A stretch of DNA of 64,000 nucleotides from Nocardioides ochotonae (GTDB lineage Bacteria > Actinomycetota > Actinomycetes > Propionibacteriales > Nocardioidaceae). Position 1 is the stretch's first letter. Each line of letters opens with the position of its first letter. A model generated the notes under the pieces. The model saw only the letters and a program-made list of their open reading frames with translations. It did not search any database and was not told the DNA's origin. Of this stretch, positions 51,565 through 61,003 are shown one piece after another. The DNA lies in assembly GCF_011420305.2 (NCBI RefSeq), contig NZ_CP061769.1, forward strand, positions 1,661,001-1,725,000. Direction: 5' to 3'. The translations under genes and the position numbers were made by a program.

Positions 51565-53100
51565 GTGAGCCTCTTCCGGACGAAGTCGATCGAGCAGTCG
51601 ATCCAGGACACTGACGACCCCGACACCAAGCTGCGAAAAGACCTGGGCGCGCTCGACCTCGTCGTCTTCGGCGTCGGCGTGGTCGTCGGTGCCGGCATCT
51701 TCGTGCTGACCGGACAGGTCGCCGCGACCAACTCCGGTCCGGCCCTCGCGCTGTCGTTCCTCATCGCCGCGGTCGCCTGCGGCCTGGCGGCGCTGTGCTA
51801 CGCCGAGTTCGCCTCCACCGTCCCGGTGGCCGGCAGCGCCTACACGTTCAGCTATGCGACGTTCGGGGAGTTCATCGCCTGGATCATCGGCTGGGACCTG
51901 GCGCTGGAGTTCACCATCGGCGCCTCCGCGCTGTCGGTGAGCTTCTCGGGCTACCTCCAGAACATCCTGGACGGCACACCGTTCGAGGTGCCGCGCGAGC
52001 TGGGCTCCGCGGCCGAGGGGTGGGTCGACCTCCCCGCGATCGTGCTCGCCCTGCTGGTGATGGGGCTGCTGATGCGCGGCACCAAGCTGTCCAGCCGGGT
52101 CAACCAGATCGTCGTGGCGATCAAGATCGCCGTCGTCGCGGTCGTCATCGTCGTCGGCATCTCGCTGGTCGACGTGGACAACTGGATCCCGTTCATCCCG
52201 CCGTCGGAGCCGACGCCGGCGTCGGAGGGCGGCTTCCTGCAGCTCCCGCTGATCACGAGCCTGCTCGGGATCGAGCCGGCGGTCTTCGGCATCGGCGGCG
52301 TGATCGCCGGCGCCTCGATCGTGTTCTTCGCGTTCATCGGCTTCGACGTGGTCGCGACGACCGCGGAGGAGGCGCGCAACCCCAAGCGCGACGTCCCGAT
52401 CGGCATCCTGGGCTCCCTGGTCATCGTCGCGGTGCTGTACGCCGCGGTCGCGCTGGTCGTCACCGGCGTGCAGGACTACCGCGAGATCGACCCCGACGAC
52501 ACCGCGCCCCTGGCGACGGCCTTCGACGCCGCGGGGGTCTCCTGGATGGGCGACCTGATCTCGGTGGGCGCCTGCATCGGACTGATCGTGGTCGCCATGA
52601 TCCTGATGCTCGGCCAGAGCCGGATCGCCTTCGCCATGGCTCGCGACGGCCTGCTGCCGCGCAAGCTCGCCCAGGTGCACCCCAAGTACGGCACCCCGCA
52701 CCGGATCACGCTGATCACCGGCCTCGCGGTCGCCGCCATCGCCGGTTTCGTCGACCTGGCGACCCTGGCCTCGCTGGTCAACATCGGCACCCTGTTCGCC
52801 TTCATCCTGGTCAGCATCGGCGTGGTCATCCTGCGCCGCACGCGCCCGGACCTGCCGCGGGCCTTCCGCACGCCGGTCGCGCCCCTGGTCGCGGTGCTGG
52901 CCACCCTGCTGTGCTTCTACCTGATGCTCAACCTGCACGGCGAGACCTGGGTGCGGTTCGGGGTCTGGATGGCGATCGGCGTGGTCATGTACTTCGTCTA
53001 CGGCCGTCGTCACAGCCGGCTGGGCCAGCGGGAGGCGGCCGCGCGCGAGGCGGAGACGACGAGCACGGAGACGACGAGCACGGAGACGACGAAGGACTGA
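51565..53100 (+). CDS. APC-superfamily amino acid permease
   Basis: A 511-aa protein with about 12 transmembrane helices. The first helix GVGVVVGAGIFVLTG and the FIGFDVVATTAEEARNPKRD motif place it in the cationic amino acid transporter (YfnA/CAT) branch. GTG 51565 gives VSLFRTKSIEQSI, the usual start. The C-terminus ends in an ETTST repeat. Confidence 0.93.
   Translation: MSLFRTKSIEQSIQDTDDPDTKLRKDLGALDLVVFGVGVVVGAGIFVLTGQVAATNSGPALALSFLIAAVACGLAALCYAEFASTVPVAGSAYTFSYATFGEFIAWIIGWDLALEFTIGASALSVSFSGYLQNILDGTPFEVPRELGSAAEGWVDLPAIVLALLVMGLLMRGTKLSSRVNQIVVAIKIAVVAVVIVVGISLVDVDNWIPFIPPSEPTPASEGGFLQLPLITSLLGIEPAVFGIGGVIAGASIVFFAFIGFDVVATTAEEARNPKRDVPIGILGSLVIVAVLYAAVALVVTGVQDYREIDPDDTAPLATAFDAAGVSWMGDLISVGACIGLIVVAMILMLGQSRIAFAMARDGLLPRKLAQVHPKYGTPHRITLITGLAVAAIAGFVDLATLASLVNIGTLFAFILVSIGVVILRRTRPDLPRAFRTPVAPLVAVLATLLCFYLMLNLHGETWVRFGVWMAIGVVMYFVYGRRHSRLGQREAAAREAETTSTETTSTETTKD
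53051..53094. repeat. Short tandem repeat in permease C-terminus
   Basis: Nearly three copies of a 15-bp unit (GGAGACGACGAGCAC) encode ETTST-ETTST-ETT at the cytoplasmic tail. A possible slippage site without frame change. Confidence 0.85.
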
Positions 53101-53195
53101 GCCCGGGCCGCGCACCCCTGGAGACCGGGCGCGGATCGTGCTAGGCAGGAACGTCACCCAGGACTCGGGTCCGCGACGTTCGTCGGAGGTCCACG

Positions 53196-54155
53196 ATGTC
53201 CAGCCACAGCACGTTCGGTCCGGCGGGTCCCGGCGGCCCGGCCGGTCCCGCACCCGGCGGTCTGCCGGGGGCCCGCTACGTCAGCGACGGCGGCCTGGAG
53301 ACCGACCTGATCTTCCACCACGGTCTCGACCTGCCCGAGTTCGCCAGTTTCCCGCTGGTCGACACCGAGGGGGGACGCGCGCTGCTGCGCGACTACTTCA
53401 CCGGCTATGCCGCCATCGCCCGCCGGGCGGGGGTCGGGCTGACCCTGGAGACCCCGACCTGGCGGGCCAACCCCGACTGGGGCGCGCGGGTGGGGTACGA
53501 CGCCGCGGGCCTGGACCGGGCCAACCGCGCGTGCGTGGGGCTGCTCCAGCAGCTGCGCGGCGAGCAGGCGGACCTGCCCGACGTGCGGATCATCGGGGTG
53601 GTCGGCCCGCGCGGTGACGGCTACGTCGCGGGCGAGGTCCCGGCTCCTGGCGATGCCACGGCGTACCACCGGCCGCAGGTGGCGGCGCTGGCCGAGTCGG
53701 GGGTCGACGTGGTCGCGTCGTTCACGTTCACGACGGTGGAGGAGTCGCTGGGGGTGGTGCGTGCGGCCCGGCAGGTCGGCGTACCGGTGCTCGTCGGCTT
53801 CACCGTCGAGACCGACGGGCGGCTCCCGGACGGCACGCCGCTCGGGGAGGCGGTACGGCGTACCGACGCCGCGGACGCACCGGACGGCTACCTGCTCAAC
53901 TGCGCGCACCCGACGCACGTCGCGCCGGCGCTGGACGCCGGCGGCGACTGGCTGGCCCGGGTGGTGCAGCTCAACCCGAACGCCTCCACCCAGACCCACG
54001 CCGAGCTCGACGAGGCCGAGACGCTGGACGCGGGGGACCTGGACCTGCTGGTGCGCAGCTGCGCGGAGCTGGTGCCGGCGCTGCCCGCGTTGCGGGTGCT
54101 GGGCGGGTGCTGCGGCACCGACACCAGCCACGTCGCAGCGCTCTGGGACGTGTGA
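53196..54155 (+). CDS. Homocysteine S-methyltransferase family protein
   Basis: A 319-aa protein. The zinc-site cysteines are present: LLNCAHPTH and GGCCGTDTSH. The N-terminus is GLETDLIFHHGLDLPEFASF. Members move methyl groups from S-methylmethionine or betaine-like donors to homocysteine. A Gly/Pro-rich extension of about 25 residues precedes the domain. The donor is unknown. Confidence 0.88.
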   Translation: MSSHSTFGPAGPGGPAGPAPGGLPGARYVSDGGLETDLIFHHGLDLPEFASFPLVDTEGGRALLRDYFTGYAAIARRAGVGLTLETPTWRANPDWGARVGYDAAGLDRANRACVGLLQQLRGEQADLPDVRIIGVVGPRGDGYVAGEVPAPGDATAYHRPQVAALAESGVDVVASFTFTTVEESLGVVRAARQVGVPVLVGFTVETDGRLPDGTPLGEAVRRTDAADAPDGYLLNCAHPTHVAPALDAGGDWLARVVQLNPNASTQTHAELDEAETLDAGDLDLLVRSCAELVPALPALRVLGGCCGTDTSHVAALWDV

Positions 54156-54190
54156 GGGGCGCGGGCTCACACCCACGCGCCGACGCCCCG

Positions 54191-54196
54191 TAGAAT
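54191..54196 (+). promoter_or_regulatory. Possible -10 box of the efp-nusB operon
   Basis: TAGAAT is a good actinobacterial -10, 70 bp before the efp start. No clear -35 is seen 17 bp upstream. Confidence 0.5.
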
Positions 54197-54266
54197 GACG
54201 GGCTGTTGCCCGGCCACTGGCCGAGAGACATCCCGATCCGGCGAGACGAAGGCTGACAACGCGCGC

Positions 54267-54830
54267 ATGGCTACGACCAACGACCTGAAGAACGGCATGG
54301 TTCTCAACATCGACGGGCAGCTCTGGGCCGTCGTGGAGTTCCAGCACGTCAAGCCCGGCAAGGGCCCCGCGTTCGTGCGCACCAAGCTGAAGAACGTGGA
54401 GTCCGGCAAGACCGTCGACAAGACGTTCAACGCGGGCACCAAGGTCGAGACCGCCAACGTCGACAAGCGCACGATGCAGTACCTCTACAACGACGGCACG
54501 TCGTACGTCTTCATGGACATCCAGAGCTACGACCAGCTCGAGATCTCCCCCGAGGTCGTCGGCAAGGCCAGCGACTTCCTCCTGGAGAACCAGGAGGCGA
54601 TCGTCGCCACCAACGACGGCCGCGTGCTGTACGTCGAGCTCCCGGCCTCGGTCGAGCTCGAGGTCACCTACACCGAGCCGGGCATGCAGGGCGACCGCTC
54701 CACCGGCGGCACCAAGCCCGCCACGGTCGAGACCGGCGCGACCGTGCAGGTCCCGCTGTTCATCACCACCGGCGAGAAGATCAAGGTCGACACCCGCGAC
54801 TCCTCCTACCTGGGGCGTGTCACCAGCTGA
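54267..54830 (+). CDS. efp: Elongation factor P
   Basis: A 187-aa protein, the family's usual length. It relieves ribosome stalling at proline runs. The loop [10 protein letters not shown] has a lysine at position 32, the site modified or used unmodified depending on the bacterium. ATG 54267. Its stop overlaps the nusB start by 1 bp. Confidence 0.98.
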   Translation: MATTNDLKNGMVLNIDGQLWAVVEFQHVKPGKGPAFVRTKLKNVESGKTVDKTFNAGTKVETANVDKRTMQYLYNDGTSYVFMDIQSYDQLEISPEVVGKASDFLLENQEAIVATNDGRVLYVELPASVELEVTYTEPGMQGDRSTGGTKPATVETGATVQVPLFITTGEKIKVDTRDSSYLGRVTS

Positions 54831-55234
54831 TGGCTGCTCGGTCCAAGGCCCGCAAGCGGGCGCTCGACATCCTCTACGCCTCCGACATGCGCGGCGAGTC
54901 GCCCAACGACGCCCTCGACCGCGCCATCGCGGACGGCGAGATCCCGACGAACCCCTACACCGTGACGCTGGTGCGGGGCGTGGTGGAGCACCAGGAGCGC
55001 ATCGACGAGCTGCTCTCGGAGTACTCCGAGGGCTGGACGCTCGCCCGGATGCCGGCCGTCGACCGCAACGTGCTGCGCCTGGGCCTCTTCGAGCTGCTGT
55101 ACGCCGACGACGTCCCCGACGCGGTCGCGGTCTCCGAGGCGATGGCGCTGGTGCGCGACCTCTCCACCGACGAGTCGCCGCAGTTCGTCAACGGCGTGCT
55201 CGGCAACCTGATGCGCAAGAAGTCCGAGCTCTGA
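54830..55234 (+). CDS. nusB: Transcription antitermination protein NusB
   Basis: A 134-aa all-helical protein (RKRALDILYASDMRGES, then ERIDELLSEYSEGWTLARM and PQFVNGVLGNLMRK). It binds boxA with S10 in rRNA antitermination. Coupled to efp. Confidence 0.96.
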   Translation: MAARSKARKRALDILYASDMRGESPNDALDRAIADGEIPTNPYTVTLVRGVVEHQERIDELLSEYSEGWTLARMPAVDRNVLRLGLFELLYADDVPDAVAVSEAMALVRDLSTDESPQFVNGVLGNLMRKKSEL

Positions 55235-55252
55235 GAGCTCGCCCCTCATCTC

Positions 55253-55287
55253 GACGCCCCCGGCTCCTCGGAGCCGGGGGCGTCTTT
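55253..55287 (+). terminator. Intrinsic terminator of efp-nusB
   Basis: A perfect 14-bp stem (GACGCCCCCGGCTC / GAGCCGGGGGCGTC) with a CTCG loop, followed by TTTG, 19 bp after the nusB stop. Confidence 0.93.
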
Positions 55288-55347
55288 GTGTCAGGGGTCC
55301 AGACCATCGTGGAGCGGGTGCCGGCGCACACCTCGGCGGCTGCCAGC

Positions 55348-56541
55348 ATGTCGGCCGTGACCGACGTCGAGGTTCCTGCCGCGGCTGACGCTGACGCGAC
55401 GCCATCGTCTGCTCGCTCCCGCCGGCTGCTGGACCTGCTGGTCGCAGTCCTGTGCCTGGCGGCCGTCGGCCTGGCGCTCGCGGCATGGGCGGTCGCCCTC
55501 GCGGCGTCCGACACCTCGGTCGAGGGGACGGTCGAGGGCGGTGGCTGGGGCGGCAGCGGTTGCTATCCCACGGTGGCCTATGCGGTCGAGGGTCGCGACC
55601 ACGTGCTGCACGCCGACAAGGACACCCGCTGGTGCGCACTGCACTGGCTGGGACCGGCCCAGGTGTACTACGAGCCCGACGACCCGGGACAGGCGCGGCT
55701 GAGCCGCTACGGCGACCTGCCCGGCGAGCTGCTCGCGACGTCGCTGGCCATGGTGGTCGCCGCGGCGTTCCTCAGCACCCGGCGACGGCCTGGATCCGAG
55801 CCTCTCCCGACCGGGTCGAGCGGGCCTGGCCGGGGCGGCGCGCTCCGCGGACGGCACGGCCGGGTCCCGCGCCTCGTGGTCGTGCTGCTGATCGTCGGCT
55901 GGCTGGTCGCCGCGGCGGCGGTCGTCGTCACGGGGGAGCGACGCTCGAGCCTCGAGGACCTCCAGTCCGCGATCGACCGTGGCGAGGTGACCCAGGTCGG
56001 GGAACGCGGAGCGCTCCTCGGCGGGGAACGGGGTACCGCCGAGGTCCAGCTGGCGTGGCGCGAGGGGGGTCTGCGCTACTTCGCCACCGTGACGCAGTAC
56101 CGCGGCCGAGCGGCGGAACGACGTGCGCCGCACGACGCTGTCGACGCTCCCGACGTCGTGATCGGTGATCTGGATGCGCAGCTGGCGCAGGGTGGCACCG
56201 ACCTGCAGATCCGACCCGACCTGCGGACCACGGCTCCGAGCTTCGTGAGCTACGTGCCCTGGGGGTGGCACGTCTTCGGGTGGCCGTTGTACCTCTCGCT
56301 GGCGTTGTTGGTGATGACCGTGCGCGTGCTGGTCGTCGCCGAGCGCCCGCGGTGGGCCAGCCGGTGGGCGTGGTTCTGGCTCCTCGTCGCCGCGCCCGTC
56401 CCCTTCGCCCTGGCCTACCTCGCTTGCGGTGGGCCCGCTGCTCGGGCTCGCCCGACCGAACGGACCTCGCCGTGGCTCGGAGGAACGCTCGCGTTCCTCA
56501 TCGCGGCAGCACTGACGGCGATGCAGCAGCCGGTGAGGTAG
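55348..56541 (+). CDS. DUF3592-like multi-pass membrane protein
   Basis: A 397-aa protein from ATG 55348 (MSAVTDVEVPAA); a GTG at 55357 is an alternative. About five hydrophobic segments. The region YPTVAYAVEG, then VYYEPDDPGQARLS, has the DUF3592 pattern, and a second similar half follows a linker. Function unknown. It comes right after the efp-nusB terminator, so it has its own promoter or none. Confidence 0.7.
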   Translation: MSAVTDVEVPAAADADATPSSARSRRLLDLLVAVLCLAAVGLALAAWAVALAASDTSVEGTVEGGGWGGSGCYPTVAYAVEGRDHVLHADKDTRWCALHWLGPAQVYYEPDDPGQARLSRYGDLPGELLATSLAMVVAAAFLSTRRRPGSEPLPTGSSGPGRGGALRGRHGRVPRLVVVLLIVGWLVAAAAVVVTGERRSSLEDLQSAIDRGEVTQVGERGALLGGERGTAEVQLAWREGGLRYFATVTQYRGRAAERRAPHDAVDAPDVVIGDLDAQLAQGGTDLQIRPDLRTTAPSFVSYVPWGWHVFGWPLYLSLALLVMTVRVLVVAERPRWASRWAWFWLLVAAPVPFALAYLACGGPAARARPTERTSPWLGGTLAFLIAAALTAMQQPVR

Positions 56542-56919
56542 CGCGGAACGTCCGGCGGGCCGGATGAGCTGGTCGGAGGTCCGCGCGGTGTGGATCTTGA
56601 CGCCAGGACTGGGGTGTTCGGGCCGGCAGCGCTGCGCAGGCAGATCAACGTCCGCGACGCCATGTTGAGGGGCGTCGCACAGTGCTGCACCCTGCCAGGG
56701 AGATCGGCACCTCGCAGATCCGGGCACCGGCACGCGCCGCCTGCTGCTGCCCTGTGTCGTCCGGCCGGGACCCCGGCGTGCGCCGGCGCGGGTGCCGGAG
56801 GCGCTAGGTGGATGACTGCACCCATCAGTGCGTCATCCGGCTGTGCCAGGCGGCGGGCTGTGCGTAGTTGGTCTGGCCCCGCGGTGCATGAGGTCGACCA
56901 GCGGGGGTCGGGCGACGGG
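56542..56919. other. Intergenic stretch, nothing recognised
   Basis: 378 bp between the membrane protein and the end of the DUF222 gene. Neither strand shows a protein I recognise. Confidence 0.45.
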
Positions 56920-58224
56920 CTACTCGTCCGGTGGGTGTGCGGTGACTAGTCGGGTCTCGCCGCACCGTTTGACCAGGTGGAGCCCATGCGGGGATCGCCA
57001 GAGGTAGGTCGCGGCGTCGGTCTTGTCGTAGATCCAACCCGTGTGGGTCTTGGCCCGGTGATGTCGCCGGCACAGCGGCGCGAGGTTGCACGAGCACGTC
57101 GGGCCAGCGTCGCCGTGGGCGGTGACGTGGTCGGTGTCGCAGCGCCGGGCAGGGCGCTCACACCACGGGAAGGCGCACACCGGTTGGGCGAGCCGGGTCT
57201 GCTCGGCCAGCCGGTCGGGGACGGCGTAGGCGTGGGTGTGGTGGTGGGCCTCGAGGTCGATGACCGGCTTGATCACCACCGCCGCGTCGGGGTTGGCGCA
57301 CCATCCACGGACTTGCTCGGTCGACACGATCGACCGGGTCTCCTCAACGTGTGCGATACCTGCCTCATCACGGGAGATCGCCGCGTGGGAGAGGTGCACG
57401 TGGATGATGACCTGCCGTTGCTTCACCACTGACGCGGCGCCCTCCCCGGCCTCGGCGCGAAGGCCCAGGGTCAGCTGGCGTCGGGCGAGCTCGCCGGCGG
57501 CCATCGAGCGACGTACGTCGAGCGACTCCGGCGACCCGAGGGCGGCCAACTCCTCGGCGCCCTGGCGGATCGCGGTGTCCAGGTCGATCGCGTCGGCGAG
57601 GTCGAGGACCCCTTCGACGTGGACGGTGCCCTCGTGGGCGGCCTCGCGGGTGTGCACGTCGAAGCGTCGGCCGTCGGCCGCCTCGCGGCGGTCCTGCTCT
57701 GCGCCTTCGGGGTCGAACATGACCTTGGCTCGGTCGACGAGGCGCCCGATCGCGGCCCACCCGATCTTGTCGACGGACGCGGCGAGCTGGCGGTCCACGA
57801 ACTCGGCACCGTCGAGGGGGAGCGTGGTGGTGAGCTGTGCGATGCGGCGGGCCTTCCAAGCGGGGACCTCGCCGGCGCGGACGCGCTTGAAGATCCGCGG
57901 GAGGCGGTGCGCGAGCTCGAGGGCATCGCCGACGAGCGCCCGGGCGGCATCGGTGGACATGCCGAGCGCGGCACCGAACTCCATGGGAGCGAACTCCGCG
58001 ACCAGCGGCGTCCCCTCACCTGCCAGCGGCACCGCCAGCTCGCCGAAGACCAGCCCGGCGGCGGGCTCAGCCTCGGCGACCGTCTCCTCCGGGTGCATCG
58101 CCGCCCACACCAGGGCGGCCTCCAGGATCAGCACCTCGCCCCGCTGCACCGCAGCCCGCTGCTCCTGCGCGAACGCCAGCACGGCGGCTGGGGTGTCGCA
58201 GTCGGGGAGCTCGGAGTCGGCCAT
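56920..58224 (-). CDS. DUF222 / HNH endonuclease (13E12-type repeat family)
   Basis: A 434-aa protein. DUF222 forms the N-terminal two thirds (GDALELAHRLPRIFKRVRAG, GRLVDRAKVMFDPEGAEQDR). The C-terminal HNH domain is CAFPWCERPARRCDTDHV, then CNLAPLCRRHHRAKTHTGW. These multicopy actinobacterial genes are considered mobile or selfish. A broken copy lies at 47.05-47.78 kb in the same orientation. Confidence 0.9.
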   Translation of the reverse strand: MADSELPDCDTPAAVLAFAQEQRAAVQRGEVLILEAALVWAAMHPEETVAEAEPAAGLVFGELAVPLAGEGTPLVAEFAPMEFGAALGMSTDAARALVGDALELAHRLPRIFKRVRAGEVPAWKARRIAQLTTTLPLDGAEFVDRQLAASVDKIGWAAIGRLVDRAKVMFDPEGAEQDRREAADGRRFDVHTREAAHEGTVHVEGVLDLADAIDLDTAIRQGAEELAALGSPESLDVRRSMAAGELARRQLTLGLRAEAGEGAASVVKQRQVIIHVHLSHAAISRDEAGIAHVEETRSIVSTEQVRGWCANPDAAVVIKPVIDLEAHHHTHAYAVPDRLAEQTRLAQPVCAFPWCERPARRCDTDHVTAHGDAGPTCSCNLAPLCRRHHRAKTHTGWIYDKTDAATYLWRSPHGLHLVKRCGETRLVTAHPPDE

Positions 58225-58321
58225 GCCTCATCCTACTCGAACGCACGTTCGACGACAAGGGCTCTTCCGCCATCGTCTCGGCGAGCTCGACCAGCGCTGG
58301 GGCGCTGCTCGACCCGAGACG

Positions 58322-60052
58322 TCAGGCCCGGTCGCGGAGGATGTTGTCGCGGACCAGGCGGCGCATGACCTTGCCGATCTGGGAGCGCGGGAGCTCCTCG
58401 AGGACGTGCACGGAGTGGGGGAGCGCGTAGCGGGGGAGCCGCTCCTCGGCGTAGGCGCGCAGCTCCTCGATCGTGGGGGCGGTGGCGCCGGGCTCGAGCA
58501 CGAGGGCGACCGCCACCCGCTCCTCCTCGCCCTCGCCGTGCGGCAGGCCGACCGTGGCGACGTCGAGGACGCCGTGCATCCCGCGCAGGTGCTCCTCGAC
58601 CTGGGAGGGATAGACCTTGAAGCCGCCGACGATGATCATCTCCTTGACCCGGTCGACCAGGCTCACCCAGCCGTCCGGGTCGACCCGGACGACGTCGCCG
58701 GTGCGCAGCCAGCCGTCGTCCATCAGTTGGTCGGCGGTCTCCTCGGGTCGGTTCCAGTAGCCGTCGAAGATCTGCGGGCCGCGCACGAGCAGCTCGCCGC
58801 GGCGGCTGCCGTCCTCGGCGACCTCGGCCTCGCGCAGCGGGTCGTCCTGGTCGACCACGCGCATCTCGGTGTTGGGGAACGGTACGCCGAGGGTGCCGGG
58901 GCGACGGGCGTGCGAGACCGGGTTGCCCAGCACGATGGGGGCGCACTCGGTCATGCCGTAGCCCTCGATCAGCAGGCCGCCGGTGGCCGCCTCCCAGCGG
59001 TCGACGGTGCGCTGCGGGATCGGCATCGCGCCGGCGAACGCGAGCCGGAACGAGCGGAGCCCGTCGACAGGAGGGCGCTTCGCGGACTCCAGCGCGTCGA
59101 CGATCCGGTCGAACATCGGCGCGACGCCGCCCAGGAAGGTGCCGGGCCGGCGGCGCTGCGCCTCGATGACGGCCTCGGGGTCGAAGTTCGGGAACGCCAC
59201 CAGCGTCGCGCCGAGGTAGCCGGGCAGGGTGAGGCCGAAGGTGAGGCCGAAGGCGTGGAAGAACGGCAGCACGCCGTACACGGTCTCGGTGCCCTCGCCG
59301 AAGCGCGACCAGGCCTGGCCGTGCACGATGTTGGCGACCAGGTTGCGGTGCGTCAGGCGCGCGGCCTTCGGGGTGCCGGTGGTGCCTCCGGTGTAGAGCA
59401 GCAGGGCGAGGGAGTCGCCACGCGGGCGCTCGGTGCCGGTGTGCTCCGCCGCGCGGGCCATCAGGTCGTGCCAGTCCGCGACACCGGCGGGGACCGGGCC
59501 GCCGAGGGCGTGCGCCTTCGCGCGCGCGGCGCGCACGGGCAGCCGCAGCAGGAACCGCGACAGCGCCGGCAGGTCGCGCGCGACGTCGACGCTGACGACC
59601 GTGCGCAACGGGGTGTCGGCGCGTGCGGTGGCGACGTTGACCAGCGCGTGGCGGAAGACCAGTGCGACCCCGGCGCCACTGTCGGCCAGCAGCCCCTGAA
59701 GCTCGGCGGCGGTGTAGGTCGGGTTGAGCTCCACGACCACCGCACCCAGGCGCAGCGCGGCGTGGAAGGCGATCACGTGCGCGGTGCAGTTGGGCAGCAC
59801 CAGGGCGACCCGCTCGCCCGGGCCGACACCGAGGTCCGCGAGGACGGTCATCGCCCGGCGGATGGCGGCGTCCAGCTCGGCGTACGTCGTGGTCGCCCCG
59901 AGGAAGTCGACGGCGATCCGCTCGGGCCAGCGCTGCGCGGCGCGCTCGAGCGCGGCGGTCACCGGTTCGTCGGGGATGTCCAGTACTGCCGGTACCCCCG
60001 CGGGGTAGTGGGTCAGCCAGGGGCGCGCGTCGTGGATGTCCATCAGGGACAA
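58322..60052 (-). CDS. AMP-forming acyl-CoA ligase
   Basis: A 576-aa ANL enzyme. P-loop LLLYTGGTTGTPKAARLTH, the GYGMTECAPIV motif and the C-terminal GWLRTGDVVRVDPDGWV and VKEMIIVGGFKVYPSQVEEH are intact. It probably activates fatty acids. A GGGGGAGGG 5-6 nt before the TTG at 60052 favours that start; an ATG ending at 60043 is too far from it. Confidence 0.93.
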   Translation of the reverse strand: MSLMDIHDARPWLTHYPAGVPAVLDIPDEPVTAALERAAQRWPERIAVDFLGATTTYAELDAAIRRAMTVLADLGVGPGERVALVLPNCTAHVIAFHAALRLGAVVVELNPTYTAAELQGLLADSGAGVALVFRHALVNVATARADTPLRTVVSVDVARDLPALSRFLLRLPVRAARAKAHALGGPVPAGVADWHDLMARAAEHTGTERPRGDSLALLLYTGGTTGTPKAARLTHRNLVANIVHGQAWSRFGEGTETVYGVLPFFHAFGLTFGLTLPGYLGATLVAFPNFDPEAVIEAQRRRPGTFLGGVAPMFDRIVDALESAKRPPVDGLRSFRLAFAGAMPIPQRTVDRWEAATGGLLIEGYGMTECAPIVLGNPVSHARRPGTLGVPFPNTEMRVVDQDDPLREAEVAEDGSRRGELLVRGPQIFDGYWNRPEETADQLMDDGWLRTGDVVRVDPDGWVSLVDRVKEMIIVGGFKVYPSQVEEHLRGMHGVLDVATVGLPHGEGEEERVAVALVLEPGATAPTIEELRAYAEERLPRYALPHSVHVLEELPRSQIGKVMRRLVRDNILRDRA

Positions 60053-60108
60053 GTGTGCCCTCCCCCACGGTGTGGGTGCATCACCGACAGATCGGGTAAT
60101 GCCGGATC

Positions 60109-60972
60109 ATGACGCGGATCACGGACAAGGCCGAGCAGCTCGGCGAGCAGGCACACCGCAGCGACTGGCTCGATCACGCGGTGCGCGCGGGCCTGGTGGC
60201 CTACGGCGTCGTGCACCTGATGATCGGCTGGCTGGCCCTGCAGCTCGCGTTCGGCGAGCGCGAGGGCAAGACCTCCAGCACCGGCGCCATGCAGGAGCTC
60301 GCCCAGCAGCCGTTCGGCAGCGTCCTGGTCTGGCTGGTCGCCCTCGGCCTCGCGCTCCTGGTGGTGTGGCGCCTGCTCGAGGCGTTCGCCGGCCACCGCG
60401 ACGAGGACGACGACGACCGCTGGAAGAAGCAGGCGTCCTCGGTCGTCAAGGCGATCATCTACGCCGCCCTGGCCGTCACCGCGGTGCGCGTCGCGACCAG
60501 CTCGGGCGACAGCGGCTCCGGCGGCTCGGGCGGCGGCAAGGGCGGCAAGGGCTCCGGCTCCGACACCACCTCGCTCACCGCCCAGGTCATGGAGTGGCCC
60601 GGCGGCCAGCTGCTGATCGGCGCGATCGGCCTCGGCATCATCGGCTACGGCGTGCACCACCTGTGGCGCGCCTGGACCGACGGCTTCCGCGAGGAGCTCG
60701 ACGCCGAGGGCCAGAGCGGCGAGACCGGCACGGCGTACATCTGGTTCGGCAGGATCGGCTACGCCGCCAAGGGGCTGGCGGTCGGGCTGGTCGGCGCGCT
60801 GACCGTCTATGCGGCCGCGACCCACGAGGCGTCGCGCACCGGAGGCCTGGACCAGGCGCTGCAGGAGGTGCTCGAGCAGCCCTTCGGTCCCTTCCTGCTC
60901 GGCGTGATCGGCGTCGGCATCGGCTGCTACGGACTGTTCGCCTTCGCCCGCGCCCGTCACCTGTCCCGGTGA
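60109..60972 (+). CDS. DUF1206 membrane protein
   Basis: A 287-aa protein made of three similar two-helix units, each beginning with an aromatic-rich helix (GLVAYGVVHLMIGWLALQL; KAIIYAALAVTAVRVAT; GYAAKGLAVGLVGALTVYAA). A Gly/Ser/Lys-rich loop sits near 140. Function unknown in the family. Confidence 0.9.
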   Translation: MTRITDKAEQLGEQAHRSDWLDHAVRAGLVAYGVVHLMIGWLALQLAFGEREGKTSSTGAMQELAQQPFGSVLVWLVALGLALLVVWRLLEAFAGHRDEDDDDRWKKQASSVVKAIIYAALAVTAVRVATSSGDSGSGGSGGGKGGKGSGSDTTSLTAQVMEWPGGQLLIGAIGLGIIGYGVHHLWRAWTDGFREELDAEGQSGETGTAYIWFGRIGYAAKGLAVGLVGALTVYAAATHEASRTGGLDQALQEVLEQPFGPFLLGVIGVGIGCYGLFAFARARHLSR

Positions 60973-61003
60973 CCGAACCCGCCGGCTCTGGCAGGCTGAG
61001 GCG

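Noticed and set aside
53051..53094. A CRISPR or regulatory repeat.
   Set aside because: The 15-bp units are tandem, without spacers, and are in frame inside the permease tail.
58233..60068. Alternative minus-strand frame over the acyl-CoA ligase.
   Set aside because: Its Arg/Pro-rich protein is a shifted reading of the intact ANL enzyme.
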